This document shows positions 40,558 to 50,402 of a stretch of DNA of 64,000 bases, in pieces (position 1 is the stretch's first letter; each line of letters begins with the position of its first letter). This DNA comes from Tessaracoccus coleopterorum (GTDB lineage: Bacteria; Actinomycetota; Actinomycetes; Propionibacteriales; Propionibacteriaceae): NCBI RefSeq assembly GCF_011174705.1, contig NZ_JAANIJ010000001.1, positions 2,418,001 through 2,482,000 of the forward strand, in the 5' to 3' direction. The notes below the pieces were generated by a model that was not told the DNA's origin, did not search any database, and worked only from the letters and a program-made list of their open reading frames with translations. Both the position numbers and the translations under genes were made by a program.

Positions 40558-42977
40558 TCAGCCGCCCGGTGTCGTCTGCTTGCCGTCTTCCTTACCCGGT
40601 GGCGTCTTGCCCGGATCGGGCTTCGGCTTGGAATCCGGTTTGGAGTCCGGCTTGGGATCCGCACTTGGGTCCGGCTTGGGATCCGCGGGCTGTGGACCCT
40701 TCGAGATCTTGAGGTAGATCGTCGAGAACTTCACGGCCGTCCTGCTCGGCTCGATGCCCAGGAATGTGCCCTCCCGCGGCTGGAGTACACGTAACGCTTC
40801 GCGGTGCCGAAGCCCGCGGCCTGCAGCGTCTTCTCGGCCTCGCTGATGCCCATGCCCTTGATGCTCGGCACGTTCACCTTCACGCCCTCGAGAATGGTCT
40901 TCGACGGTGCCGTGAACCTGGTCTTCGGCTTGTCCTTGAGGGCCGACTTCATGGCGGCCTTCCAGATCTTGCCCGCGTCGCCACCGCCGGAGCCGTTCAG
41001 GCGGCCGCCGTTGACGCGGATGCCGTCCAGGCTCTTGCGGTGGTTCTTGTAGTAGGCGTGGGTCTTGTCGATGCCGATCATCGCGATGCCGGCCATCTCG
41101 GGGTGTAGCCGGCGTACCACACCGCGGCGGCCCCGTTGGTGGTGCCGGTCTTGCCCGCCTCGTCGCGTCCGTCGCGCAGCGCCGCCGGTCTACCGGTGCC
41201 CTGGAGCGCGACCGACTTGAGGATGTAGTTGACGCCGTCTGCCACATCCTGCGGGATCGCCTGCTTGCAGTCGGCGGAGGGCACCTCCACCTCGGTGCCG
41301 TCCTTTGTCTGCACCGACTGCAGGATGATCGGGTTGCAGTGGATGCCGCGGTTGGCGAACGTGGCGTACGCCTCGGCCATCGACAGCGGGGTGACGTCGG
41401 CCGTGCCGATCACGAACGAGGGCGTCTGCTGCATGGTGCGCATGTCCTTGCCGTTGGCGAGCTTCGCGCCCGCGGCCTTGGCCATGTCGATGGAGGCGCA
41501 GATGCCGGTGTCGCGCTCGAGCTGGATGAAGTAGGTGTTCACCGAGTTCCTGGCGGCCTCCATCATGTTGATGGTGCCGTAGCCCTTCTTGAACTGGTTC
41601 TGCGGGGTCCAGTCCTGGGTGAACTTGAAGCTTCCCTCGCAGTCGCGGAACGTGGCGTCCTTGAACGACATCTCGCCCGGCGAGTTGTATTCCTTGCCCG
41701 GGTCATCCCCATGTTGAGTGCGGAGGCCAGGGTGAACGTCTTGAACGTCGAGCCGGCCTGGAAGCCCTCGATGCCGCCCATTCCGGTCGTGACGTTGTAG
41801 TTGTAGTAGGTCTCACCCTTGGCCGCATCGTTGCCCATCGTCGGTCGTGACTGGGCCATCGCCACGATGAGACCCGTGCTGGGCTGGATCAGGACCGTGT
41901 TCGCGAGCACCGGGTCGGTGGGGAGACCATGCCGGCTACCGCGGCCTCGGCCGATGCCTGGGCGGCGGGGTCGATCAGGGTCTGGATCCGCAGCCCCCGC
42001 GGTTCAGGAAGTTCGTCCGCTCCTGCGCATCGGCACCCATGCTCGGCATCTTGTCGGAGACGAGGGTGCGCTTCACGTAGTCACAGAGGAAGGGGTAGGG
42101 GAGGAGAAGCAGCCCTTTGCGGTGCGATGCACCTTGTCCGCCTCGAACGTCTGGACGGCCTTCGCGGCGTCCGCGGTCTCCTGGGTGGTCATGCCCCACT
42201 TGACCATCTGGTTCAGCACGACATCGCGTCGGTCCATGGCCTTGTCGGGTGCTTGACCGGGTTCAGCGCGACCGGGTTCTGCACGAGGCCGGCGAGCATG
42301 GCCGACTGATCCAACGTCAGGTCCTTCGCGTCGACGTTGAAGTAGTGCTTCGCTGCCGCCTGGACGCCGTACGCACCGTCGCCGTAATAGGCGATGTTCA
42401 GGTAGCGCTCGAGGATCTGGTCCTTGGTGAGGCGCTCCTCGAGCGCCATCGCGTAGCGCGCCTCCACGATCTTGCGTTCGATCGTCACCTCGTCCGCCTT
42501 GCGGAGGGCCTCTTCGTCGTTCGCGGCGACGGCCATCTCGATCCGGACCATCTTCACGTACTGCTGCGTCAGCGTCGACGCGCCCTGGGTGTCACCCGCC
42601 AGCGTCTTCAGGAATGCCCGACCGAAGCCTTGGAAGTCGATCGCCCCATGCTCGTAGAAGCGGTGGTCCTCGACCGCGATCTGCGCGTCCTGCATGTTCT
42701 CGGAGATCTCGCTCAGCGGAACGTAGACGCGGTTCTCGTCATAGAACGTCGCCAGCAGGGTGCCGTCGGCCATGTAGACCTCGGAGCGCTGATGCTGCGC
42801 GGGCGTCTCCAGATCGGCCGGGATGTCATCGAGCGCACCCACGGCCAACTTGCCGCCGCCGCCGAGCAGGGCGGCGAACGGAACGGCCAATCCTGAGATG
42901 AGCAGACCCGCCAACACGCTCACGGCGAGGAACATCAGGAGGGAGTACGCCTTCTGGCTGAGGGAGGCAGACTTCAT
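40558..42977 (-). CDS. ponA2: Class A penicillin-binding protein with PASTA domain, PonA2-like (seven frame slips)
   Basis: Bifunctional glycosyltransferase/transpeptidase for peptidoglycan. Repaired length 808 residues. N-terminal membrane segment (SLLMFLAVSVLAGLLISGLAV), glycosyltransferase motifs EDHRFYEHGAIDFQGFGRAF and GASTLTQQYVKM, transpeptidase motifs STFK (GSTFKTFTLA), SVNTYF and KTGTTNGAAA, then one PASTA domain (VKVNVPSIKGMGISEAEKTL) and a Lys/Pro/Asp-rich tail. TAGGAT six bases upstream marks a leaderless start. Slips at about 42240, 42110, 41999, 41925, 41702, 41103 and 40778. Gene symbol assigned from domain order and the neighbouring whiB. Confidence 0.9.
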
Positions 42978-43054
42978 GGGCCCATCCTACGTGAAGGGCC
43001 ACACCGACCCTCCTTTCCCGACCTGACTTGCGAATTCGAGCCGAAAGGCCACTG

Positions 43055-43082
43055 TTGCCAAGACCTTCGGATGCGCTAACTT
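43055..43082 (+). promoter_or_regulatory. Promoter of whiB
   Basis: -35 TTGCCA (43055-43060), 16-base spacer and -10 TAACTT (43077-43082), 36 bases before the ATG, leaving room for GGAGGG at about 43108-43113. Confidence 0.6.
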
Positions 43083-43118
43083 GGTGGCTACTGACGGAAC
43101 TGCGCGAAGGAGGGCAGC

Positions 43119-43433
43119 ATGTCACTGGCTGAAGCAAGCGAATGGACGCTGCATGCCAAGTGCCGCGATTTGGCGGACGCACTCTTCCCCGAAGGCAAGG
43201 ACCAGAAACGGGCCCGGTCCGTGTGCATGGGGTGTCCCGTGCGGTCCGAGTGCCTCGCTGAGGCCCTGGACAACCACATCGAGTGGGGCGTCTGGGGCGG
43301 GATGACCGAACGTGAGAGGCGGGCCCTGCTCAGGGCGAGGCCCGACATCGTCTCGTGGCGGGATGTGTTGGTGAACTACTCTGACCCCGGCGGCTCCACC
43401 ATCACCATGTTCCCCGCGAACCGCCTCCACTGA
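43119..43433 (+). CDS. WhiB-family iron-sulfur transcription factor
   Basis: Intact 104-residue actinobacteria-specific regulator holding a [4Fe-4S] cluster sensitive to O2/NO. The four cysteines are at KCRDLA, VCMGCPVRSEC; the GVWGG turn with basic helix follows as WGVWGGMTERERRALL. Divergent from the ponA2-like gene across a 140-base gap, the arrangement of whiB4-ponA2 in mycobacteria; by position it corresponds to WhiB4, but the sequence alone does not settle the paralogue. Confidence 0.95.
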   Translation: MSLAEASEWTLHAKCRDLADALFPEGKDQKRARSVCMGCPVRSECLAEALDNHIEWGVWGGMTERERRALLRARPDIVSWRDVLVNYSDPGGSTITMFPANRLH

Positions 43434-43463
43434 GACCCCGGCCCGCGTCGGGCGTGGAGCCCG

Positions 43464-44094
43464 TCAATCACGCATGAAGCGCTCTGGGATGTCTACGATG
43501 CGGTCGACATCCCAGGGGCGCCCCCAGCCCGCGAGGTCGAACACCCAGTCGACCAACAGCGCGGTGAGGCCCCAGATGAACTCGTCGCCCAGCACGAATG
43601 CCGGCCCCGGAAGCCGCTCGGGTGTGCGGCGGTCACCCGCACATCCGTGGACGCGAGTTGCGACACCGGGTACGAGTGCACGGCGCCGGTCTCGGCCGGG
43701 TCGACCGGATAGAGGTCCTGCCCGCCGCCCCATGTCCCGAGCACCGCCGTCACGTCGTACCGTGACGCCGGCACCCACAGAGGGGCAGGACACCGAGCAC
43801 CGTGACCAGCGACGGGTCGAGCCCGACCTCCTCGTTGGCCTCCCGCAACGCGGTGAAGGCCCGGTCCGTATCTCCTGGATCGACGCGCCCGCCCGGCAGC
43901 GCCACCTGGCCGGCGTGCCGACGCAGGGCCTCCGCCCTGGTCAGGAACGTGAGTTGCGGGTCGGTGGCGTTCGTGAAGAGCATGAGGACCGCGGCGGAGC
44001 GTTCACCGCGTGGCGTCCGGTCGAAGCCGAGCTGCGGGACGCGTGGCCCATCCTTGAGCGCGGCGATCAACCTGGTGAACGTGGGATCCGGCAT
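43464..44094 (-). CDS. nudL: CoA pyrophosphatase, Nudix (NudL-type), two frame slips
   Basis: Hydrolyses CoA and related CoA disulfides. Repaired length about 210 residues. Nudix box is GGRVDPGDTDRAFTALREAN followed by EEVGLDP; the preceding LTRAEALRRHAGQVALP is the CoA-pyrophosphatase (UPF0035) signature. The C-terminus reads GLTALLVDWVFDLAGWGRPW. Slips at about 43779 and 43645. Its ATG overlaps the tlpA stop (TGATG), so it ends the ridA-nth-tlpA-nudL operon. Confidence 0.88.
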
Positions 44095-44682
44095 CACACC
44101 CCAGGTAGTCAGAGGCGAGATCGAGCAACTGCTGCTCGGAGCTGAGCTGGCCGGCGTGGACTCCTGCGATCCTGCCGTCGGCATCGATGAAATAGGTGGT
44201 GGGAAGCCCGGGCACCTTGAGCGGAATCTGCAGTTCCTTGTCCATGTCCATCACGTGCGGGTACTCCCAACCCACCAGGCTCGCGAACTCGATGGCCCAG
44301 TCGGGCTGCGGGTCGTCGTAGTTGATGCCGATGAACGAGACGCCCTCCAGATCGGCGAGGGCCGAGCGTAGATGGGGTGACTCGGCGCGGCACGGCTCGC
44401 ACCACTGCGCCCAGAGGTTGATGATCGTGGGCGTGCGGGGAGCCCGCGAGGTTGACCACCTTGTCGCTCCCGAGGCACATGAGCGCCGTGACGGGCAGCC
44501 CTCCCTCGACCTGGCGGGCGTCGGGGTCGGTGTCGGGGCAGTCGGGCAGCCCATACCGGACGCGGAGCGCGGCCAGGTCCCCGGGGAGGTCGGGCAGGGG
44601 CTGACGACACCTGGTCGGCGGGCGAACAGGCGGCGAACATGGTCAAAGCCGCGGCGGCGGCCAGAATCCGGGAGGGCCTCAT
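44094..44682 (-). CDS. TlpA-like thioredoxin lipoprotein (about two frame slips)
   Basis: Membrane-tethered thiol-disulfide reductase. Signal peptide MRPSRILAAAAALTMFAAC with lipobox FAAC. Redox motif WAQWCEPCRAES, CxxC type, after a strand of ~45 residues (TIINLWAQWCEPC); C-terminal thioredoxin block GLPTTYFIDADGRI. Repaired length about 196 residues. Slips at about 44110 (end) and 44590. Next to nth upstream, with a 42-base gap. Confidence 0.87.
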
Positions 44683-44724
44683 CGTCTACCGAGACTACCC
44701 CGCCCCACCCTGCGGCAGGGGACG

Positions 44725-45394
44725 TCAGGCCCGCGGCTCGCGGATCAGCTCGGCGGCCTTGGCCGGATCCTGCTCCCCGATGTCACGACTGGGGCACAGG
44801 TCGTAGACGACGCACGCCCCGCACGCGGGGCGACGGGCGTGGCAGCAGCGGCGGCCGTGCCAGATGACCCGGTGGCAGAGCATCACCCACTCAGACGGCG
44901 GGAACAGATCGCCCACGGCACGCTCCACCACGTCGGGCTTGGTGCTGGCGACCCACCCGAACCGGTTGGCGAGCCGGATCAGGTGGGTGTCGGGGGTGAT
45001 CCCCGGAACGTCGAAGGCGTTGCCGAGTACGACGTTGGCGGTCTTCCTCCCGACGCCCGGAGGGTGACCAGTTCGTCGAGTGTGCCGGGGACGACGCCGT
45101 TGAACTCGTCGACGATCCGCCTCGACAGGCCGATGACGGCGGTGGCCTTGTTGCGGTAGAAACCCACCGGCTGGATGATCGCCTCGACGTCGGCCTGCCC
45201 GGCCTCGGCCAGCTCGAGAGGGGACGGGTAGCGGCGGAACAGCTCGGGGGTGACGGAGTTGACCCGCCGGTCCGTCGACTGGGCCGACAGGACCGTGGCG
45301 ACCAACAACTCGAACGGGAGGTGAAGTCGAGTTCGGCGCGGGCATCGGGATACAACCCGGCCAGCGCCTCGTTGATCGCCGCCGGCTGGTCCAT
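44725..45394 (-). CDS. nth: Endonuclease III (two frame slips)
   Basis: Bifunctional DNA glycosylase/AP lyase for oxidised pyrimidines. 223 residues after repair. Helix-hairpin-helix LPGVGRKTANVVLGNAF has the catalytic Lys, GITPDTHLIRLANRFGW the catalytic Asp, and the [4Fe-4S] cluster is CHARRPACGACVVYDLC (C-x6-C-x2-C-x5-C). The ATG overlaps the ridA stop (TGATG). Slips at about 45058 and 45318. Confidence 0.93.
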
Positions 45395-45848
45395 CAGGCC
45401 TCTACGACCAGCTCGACCTCGACCGGCGCGTCCAACGGGAGTGCAGCGACACCGACGGCGCTGCGCACGTGCACACCGTGCTCGCCGAAGATGTCACCGA
45501 TCAGCAGCGACGCGCCGTTGGCGACGGCCGGTTGGGCGGTGAAGTCGGGGGCGCTCGCCACGAACACCACAAGCTTGAGGACCCGGCCGATCCGGTCGAT
45601 GCCGCCTGCCACCTCCGCCGCGGCCGCGACGGCGTTGAGGGCCGCGACCCGGGCCGCGGTCGTCGCAGCGGCCTGACTGACCTCGGCGCCGACCTTTCCG
45701 GTGGCGGTGAGGACACCGTCGATGAAGGGCAGCTGCCCGGAGGTCCAGATCTGGGCACCCGCACGGGTGGCTGGGACGTAGGCCGCCACCGGTGCCGCGA
45801 CGGGGGCAGGTCGATCCCCAGTTCGGTGAGGCGCTCGCTTGCGCTCAT
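45394..45848 (-). CDS. ridA: RidA/YjgF family enamine/imine deaminase (one frame slip)
   Basis: About 151 residues; hydrolyses reactive enamines from PLP enzymes. Starts MSASERLTELGIDLPP, includes IWTSGQLPFIDG and the RidA core LKLVVFVASAPDF and VGVAALPLDAPVEVELVVEA, with the terminal Glu block typical of the family. Slip at about 45801 (CCCCCC expected). Overlaps nth and the small DUF4177-like gene at both ends, so it is in the operon. Confidence 0.88.
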
Positions 45849-46005
45849 CAGCGCGAGGTCGGGCGCTTGAAGTAGCCGACGAGGGTGTCGGGGTTCGGGC
45901 CGGGGCGAGCTGGATCAGCTCCCACCCCTCCGAGCCGAAGTTGTTGAGCAGCTGCTGGGCAACATGCGACAGGATCGGGGCGACGAAGTATTCCCATGTG
46001 GTCAT
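45848..46005 (-). CDS. Small DUF4177-like protein (one frame slip)
   Basis: 52 residues: MTTWEYFVAPILSHVAQQLL then NNFGSEGWELIQL and, after one added G near 45900, GPNPDTLVGYFKRPTSR. The EGWEL block is characteristic of DUF4177. First gene of the operon leading to ridA, nth, tlpA and nudL; its stop overlaps the ridA ATG. Confidence 0.75.
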
Positions 46006-46076
46006 GGCCCTAGCCTGCCAGTTCCTCTGTCACCGCGCCCAACTGTTCCGTGACGCGGGCTGCGCGCCACGGTGGG

Positions 46077-46562
46077 TCAGGGGAGGTCGCCGTCCTCGGC
46101 GTCACGGAACTGCGGAAGGCCGCCCGTTTTCAGGATGACGTCTGTTCCCTTCCGGCCGCTGGCGATGGAGTCGACGACCGCATCGAGGGTGGCCTTCGCC
46201 TCACTGATGGTCGCGGTGGGCATCTTGACCTGGGCGAACTTCCCGCGTCCGAGCGTGAACAGGATGCCCGCGATGAGCACCGAGATGAGCACCGAGGCGA
46301 GGAAGCCGAGCGTGAAAGAACCCCATGGCCCGATGGGGGTGACCGCGTTGAGCAGCAGCCCGATGGCGAGCGCAATGAGGATCACCAGCATCCAGAGCGC
46401 ATGGAAGAGGAAAACGGCGGCACCGGCGAAGAAGCCCGTGCCGTAACCGGCCGCCTTCGCGCTCGGCTTGAGTTCGGCGGCGGCGAGCTCTGTCTCCTTG
46501 GAGACGAAGTCGGCGACAACGTCCTTGATCTCCACCAGTGGGTGTCGTGGCTCGATTGGCAT
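46077..46562 (-). CDS. Putative actinobacterial holin-X/phage-holin-like membrane protein
   Basis: Intact 161 residues. Two membrane segments (FFAGAAVFLFHALWMLVILI and GSFTLGFLASVLISVLIAGIL) flanked by charged helices; matches the Phage_holin_3_6-type family of actinobacterial host proteins. There is no prophage around it, so it is probably a membrane-shaping protein. Starts MPIEPRHPLVEIKDVVADF at 46562. Confidence 0.8.
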   Translation of the reverse strand: MPIEPRHPLVEIKDVVADFVSKETELAAAELKPSAKAAGYGTGFFAGAAVFLFHALWMLVILIALAIGLLLNAVTPIGPWGSFTLGFLASVLISVLIAGILFTLGRGKFAQVKMPTATISEAKATLDAVVDSIASGRKGTDVILKTGGLPQFRDAEDGDLP

Positions 46563-46632
46563 GGCGCTCCTTCCGTAGGGGTCAGCCTAGTGCCGACCGG
46601 CCGGGGCGACCACCGGCCCCGGCGGTTCGGGG

Positions 46633-47370
46633 TCACAGGGGGATCGCGAGCGCGTTCTCGGGCACGATGACCGGCCCGGTCAGCTCCTCGTGGTTGACCC
46701 ACGCGCGAAGACAGGTCATCTGGAACGGGAGGCGCAGGCTCTCGCCCGGCCGGACGGCACCCTCGAAGAGCTCGCTCACCTGGGCGAGGAGCGCATCGAG
46801 CTGCGGCTGGCTGAGATTGGCGGCAAGCGGTTGGGACCTGACCAGGTTCAGCAGGCCTTCGTGGCTGACGCTCTGCCACACCCGGAAGGCACGTTCCTCG
46901 ATCTCGGGAAAGTAGCGACTCCCCGGAGCGTGTCGAGCGACTCGTTGCCGTAGTCGCCCTTCATCGCCATCGGGTCGAAGCGGCGCAGCAGAGCGGCGAG
47001 CCTGCGGACCCACGGAACGGAATCGTCGCGGATGAGGTACGACGCGCTCAGGCAGCCACCGGGACGCAGCACGCGGGCGATCTGGGGAGGGCCTGGCCGA
47101 GGTCGAGACGGTGCAGCCGCTGGTGCACGAACACCACCTCGAACTGGAACGGGTCGGTCGGGATGGCCTCGGGCGGGCATGGAGCGCGGTGATCCGCGGA
47201 TGGCCGCCGAGGCCACCCACCACGTCAGGGTCCTCGCTCATCGCGAAGATGTGGTGGCCGGCCCGGTCGAGCCTCCGGGCCAGGAGACGTCCCGGCCAGC
47301 ACGAGGCCGCGGACGCCCGCCACACCGCCAGCCAGTCCACGGCGTCGGCAGGGATGGTGGCGCGGCTCAT
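46633..47370 (-). CDS. Class I SAM methyltransferase, UbiE-like (about three frame slips)
   Basis: About 246 residues after repair. Starts MSRATIPADAVDWLAVWRAS behind AAAGGA. The glycine motif lies in the broken stretch after WRAS; downstream blocks are HIFAMSEDPDVVGGL and ARVLRPGGCLSASYLI, typical of UbiE/Methyltransf_11. The C-terminus PENALAIPL ends at 46633. Slips at about 47300, 47090 and 46920. Substrate unknown; the closest function cannot be set. Confidence 0.72.
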   Translation of the reverse strand: MSRATIPADAVDWLAVWRASAASCWPGRLLARRLDRAGHHIFAMSEDPDVVGGLGGHPRITALHARPRPSRPTRSSSRWCSCTSGCTVSTSARPSPDRPRAASRWLPERVVPHPRRFRSVGPQARRSAAPLRPDGDEGRLRQRVARHAPGSRYFPEIEERAFRVWQSVSHEGLLNLVRSQPLAANLSQPQLDALLAQVSELFEGAVRPGESLRLPFQMTCLRAWVNHEELTGPVIVPENALAIPL

Positions 47371-47447
47371 GGGTTCCTTTCGACGGGTCCGGAGTGTGCC
47401 CAACACTATCCGGGGAGGTGGCTCGTTGCCCGTAGCGGAGCCGGGTG

Positions 47448-47456
47448 TTGTCCACA
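47448..47456 (+). promoter_or_regulatory. DnaA-box-like site TTGTCCACA
   Basis: Exact match to the actinobacterial DnaA box TTGTCCACA in the gap between the divergent methyltransferase and Ssd genes. A single box, so a weak call. Confidence 0.4.
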
Positions 47457-47496
47457 GCGCCGCGATTGCGTGCAACGTCCGGGCCGGGGAGGCGGA

Positions 47497-47502
47497 TAAG
47501 TA
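47497..47502 (+). promoter_or_regulatory. Leaderless -10-like element for ssd
   Basis: TAAGTA six bases before the ATG at 47509; the last base departs from TANNNT. Confidence 0.35.
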
Positions 47503-47508
47503 GCGGGC

Positions 47509-48501
47509 ATGGAACCACATGTCCTTCTCTGCACGCGTGACCCGCTTGTCGTCGAGGCGGTTGAGGTGAGCGCGGCCGCCCTCGAGGTGCCGGTGCGTGT
47601 CGTCGACGATGCCGCCGGGCTCCGCGGTGGCTGGGCCGGCGCCTCGGTGCGCCTGCTCGGCGTGGACTCGGCGAGCCGGTGGGGTCTCGTCGGGCCAGGC
47701 GATGCCTTCGTCGTCGGTAGCTCCGGTGACGATCTGGCCCGCTGCTCCTCCGAGCTCATGGTGCCGGTGGTGCCGTTGCCCGACCGGTCAGGACGGCTCT
47801 CAGCGGTGATCTCCGATGCGGTGCGTGAGGGTTCGGGCCGCGGGACGGTTGTGGCGATCCTCGGCGCGTCGGGGGCCTCGGGGCGTCCACCCTCACCGCC
47901 TCACTCGCGCTGCTCGCCGCACGGTCAGGGGTCCCGGCGGCCGTCGTCGACCTTGCGCCCGGCAGCGGCGGGATCGACCTGCTCGTGGGTGCGGAGGGGT
48001 CGACGGCATCCGCTGGCCCGATCTTGCCCGGGCCCGCGGGGAGCTGGGCGACATCACCGCCGCGCTGCCGCATGTCCGGGGTGCCTCCATCCTGTCCCAG
48101 GGGAGGGAGAGGGCGCCCCGCCGGCCTGGGAGGGCGTGGAGGTGGTGCTGGCCTCGCTGACCCGTGCGGTGCGGTTCGCGTTCGTGGACGTCGGGCGGGG
48201 TCCCGCTCCCGCCCGCATCGACCTCGCGGTCTTGCTGGTGGGCGCCGACGTCTCCTCGATCGCGGCGGCGCAGGCACTCGGGGCCGCGACGCGCCCGCGG
48301 GCTCATCGTGCGACGAGGGCCGGACGGTCGATCCCGGCCGAGGTCGTCGGTCGCACCCTTGGCATCGAGTGCATGGGGGTGCTGGGCGAGCATCGTGCGC
48401 TGCCCCGGCTCGCCGAGCTGGGGCTCCCGCCGCTCCCCGGCCCGGCGAGGCGGTACGCCAGAGAGGTATCGGCCGTGCTGCGACGGGTGCGCGATGCCTG
48501 A
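47509..48501 (+). CDS. Septum-site-determining / CpaE-TadZ-like P-loop protein (about three frame slips)
   Basis: Member of the MinD/CpaE-like ATPase family encoded before the Tad ATPase in actinobacteria; the Mtb counterpart Rv3660c has been called Ssd. About 331 residues. Starts MEPHVLLCTRDPLVVEAVEV (receiver-like N-terminus); Walker-like block VAILGASGASGGASTLTASL; later VLASLTRAVRFAFVDVGRGP and IPAEVVGRTLGIECMGVLG. Slips at about 47883, 48120 and 48298. Likely polar localiser of the Tad system. Confidence 0.8.
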   Translation: MEPHVLLCTRDPLVVEAVEVSAAALEVPVRVVDDAAGLRGGWAGASVRLLGVDSASRWGLVGPGDAFVVGSSGDDLARCSSELMVPVVPLPDRSGRLSAVISDAVREGSGRGTVVAILGASGASGRPPSPPHSRCSPHGQGSRRPSSTLRPAAAGSTCSWVRRGRRHPLARSCPGPRGAGRHHRRAAACPGCLHPVPGEGEGAPPAWEGVEVVLASLTRAVRFAFVDVGRGPAPARIDLAVLLVGADVSSIAAAQALGAATRPRAHRATRAGRSIPAEVVGRTLGIECMGVLGEHRALPRLAELGLPPLPGPARRYAREVSAVLRRVRDA

Positions 48502-49622
48502 CCTGGATGAGGTGCGGATCCACCTGGCTGCGTTGGGGAGACCCTACGTCCCGGCCGATGTGGCGGCCGCGCTGCGGGCGCAGGGAGCCGTGCTGACCGA
48601 TGCGCTCGTGCGGGACGCGATGGCCGAGCTCCGCAGGGGCAGCACCGGGGCGGGGCCGCTCGAGGAACTGCTGCGTGGCCAGGGCGTCTCCGATGTCGTC
48701 GTCAACGGCCCCGACGACGTGTTCGTCGACCGCGGGGCCGGTCTGGAGCGGGTCGACCTCACCTTTGCCGACGACGAGCAGGTCCGGCGGCTCGCCATCC
48801 GGCTGGCCGCGGCCGTGGGCCGCCGCCTCGATGACGCCTGCCCCTTCGTTGACGGGCGGCTGCCCGACGGCGTCCGCCTGCACGCGGTGCTCGCGCCCGT
48901 GGCCGGGCCCGGAACCTGCATCTCGCTGCGGGTGCCCGCACGTTCCACCTTCTCCCTGGACGACCTGGTGCGGGCGGGTTCCCTGCCGCGGCCCGGGCCG
49001 ACCTGCTGGCAGACCTCGTCGTGAGGCGGGAACCGTTCCTCATCACCGGCGGGACGGGCACCGGGAAGACGACGCTCCTGGCCGCACTGCTGGCCCTCGT
49101 GCCGCACCGCGAGCGGATCGTGCTCGTGGAGGACGCCCGTGAACTGCTGCCCGACCACCCCCACTGCGTGCGACTGGAGGCCCGTCCGGCCAATGCCGAG
49201 GGGCCGGGGCAATCACGCTGACCACCCTGGTGCGTCAGGCCCTGCGGATGCGGCCCGACCGGGTGGTGGTCGGCGAGGTGCGTGGCCCGGAGATCGCCGA
49301 CCTGCTGACGGCGCTCAACACCGGCCACGAGGGAGGCTGCGGCACGGTGCACGCCAACTCGACCGCCGACCTGATGGCCCGGATTGAGGCGCTTGCCGCG
49401 CTGGGTGGCATGGGGCGTGAGGCCTGCCACGCGCAGGTTGCCTCGGCCCTGCGGCTGGTGGTCCACCTGACGAGGGAACGCTCCGGTAGGCGCCGGGTGG
49501 CGGAGCTCGGCGTCTTCGTGCGCGGCGGCGACGGGACCGTCGGGGTGGAGACGGCGGCCGTCTTCGGTGACGACGGCGTGGAGTTCACGCCGGCCGGGCT
49601 GCGGTTGCGGGAGGCGTCGTGA
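48494..49622 (+). CDS. tadA: TadA/CpaF family secretion ATPase (two frame slips)
   Basis: Hexameric ATPase powering Tad pilus assembly. Repaired length about 376 residues. Walker A is ITGGTGTGKTTLL; Walker B region VLVEDARELLPDHP; His box GHEGGCGTVHANS. It starts at ATG 48494 overlapping the ssd stop and ends at 49622, where the tadB GTG overlaps. Slips at about 48990 and 49204. Confidence 0.92.
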
Positions 49623-50402
49623 TCGCCGCCGTCGTCGCGGCGGTCGCCGCGCTGCTGCTCCTTGGGCCGCCACCCCAGGCGCGGCTGAGGGTCCGCCAGC
49701 ATCCTCGCCGGACCGGGCGTCCTGCTGTCTTCGGCCCAGCGCTGCCCGTGGCAGCAGGCGTGGTCCTCGGCGCGGCGCTCCATCCGGGCGCGACCGGGTG
49801 GCTCGCTTCCATCGCGACTGCCACCCTGACCGTCGTGCACCTGGTGCGCGGGCAGGTGAGACGGCGGAGGGAGCGTGAGTCCGCCCGTGAATGCGGCCGG
49901 GCTGCGCGTGTCCTCGCCTCGCTGATGAGGTCGGGGCAGATCCCCACCGCAGCCCTCACTGCTGCGGCAACCGACTGCCCCGTGCTCGCCCCTGCGGCCG
50001 CGGCCGCCCGTATCGGAGGAGACATCGGCGCCGAGCTGGAACGCACCGCGACTCGGCCGGGGCACGGGCCCTGCTGCCGGTGGCGGCGGCGTGGCGGTTG
50101 AGCGAACGCGTCGGGGCGCCCGTCGCCGATGTGCTGGCGGGTGTCTCCGAGGCGATGCGCGCCGAACAACGGGTGTCCGCAGTGGTGGAAGCCGAGCTGT
50201 CGGCGGCGCGGACCAGCGGTCACATCATGGCCGTGCTCCCGTTCCTGGCGGTCGGTCTCGGCTACTCGGTCGGGGTGGACCCACTGGCGTTCCTGACCGG
50301 AGGGCCCCTCGGGCAGGTGCTCGTCAGCGCGGGGTGGGTCTCACCGCGGGTGGGGTGCTGTGGATCGACCGGCTCGCACGCCCGTGGAGGCCACACCGAT
50401 GA
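49619..50402 (+). CDS. tadB: TadB type II/IV secretion F-domain membrane protein (two frame slips)
   Basis: Inner-membrane platform protein, ~261 residues with membrane segments VAAVAALLLLGP, IMAVLPFLAVGLGYSVGV and LTAGGVLWIDRL. The T2SF block is in ARVLASLMRSGQIPTAALTA and VSEAMRAEQRV. GTG 49619 overlaps the tadA stop; the end overlaps tadC (ATGA). Slips at about 50057 and 50338. Confidence 0.85.

Noticed and set aside
46077-46562. Prophage remnant suggested by the holin-like gene
   Set aside because: No other phage gene is present, and this family is common as a housekeeping membrane protein in actinobacteria.
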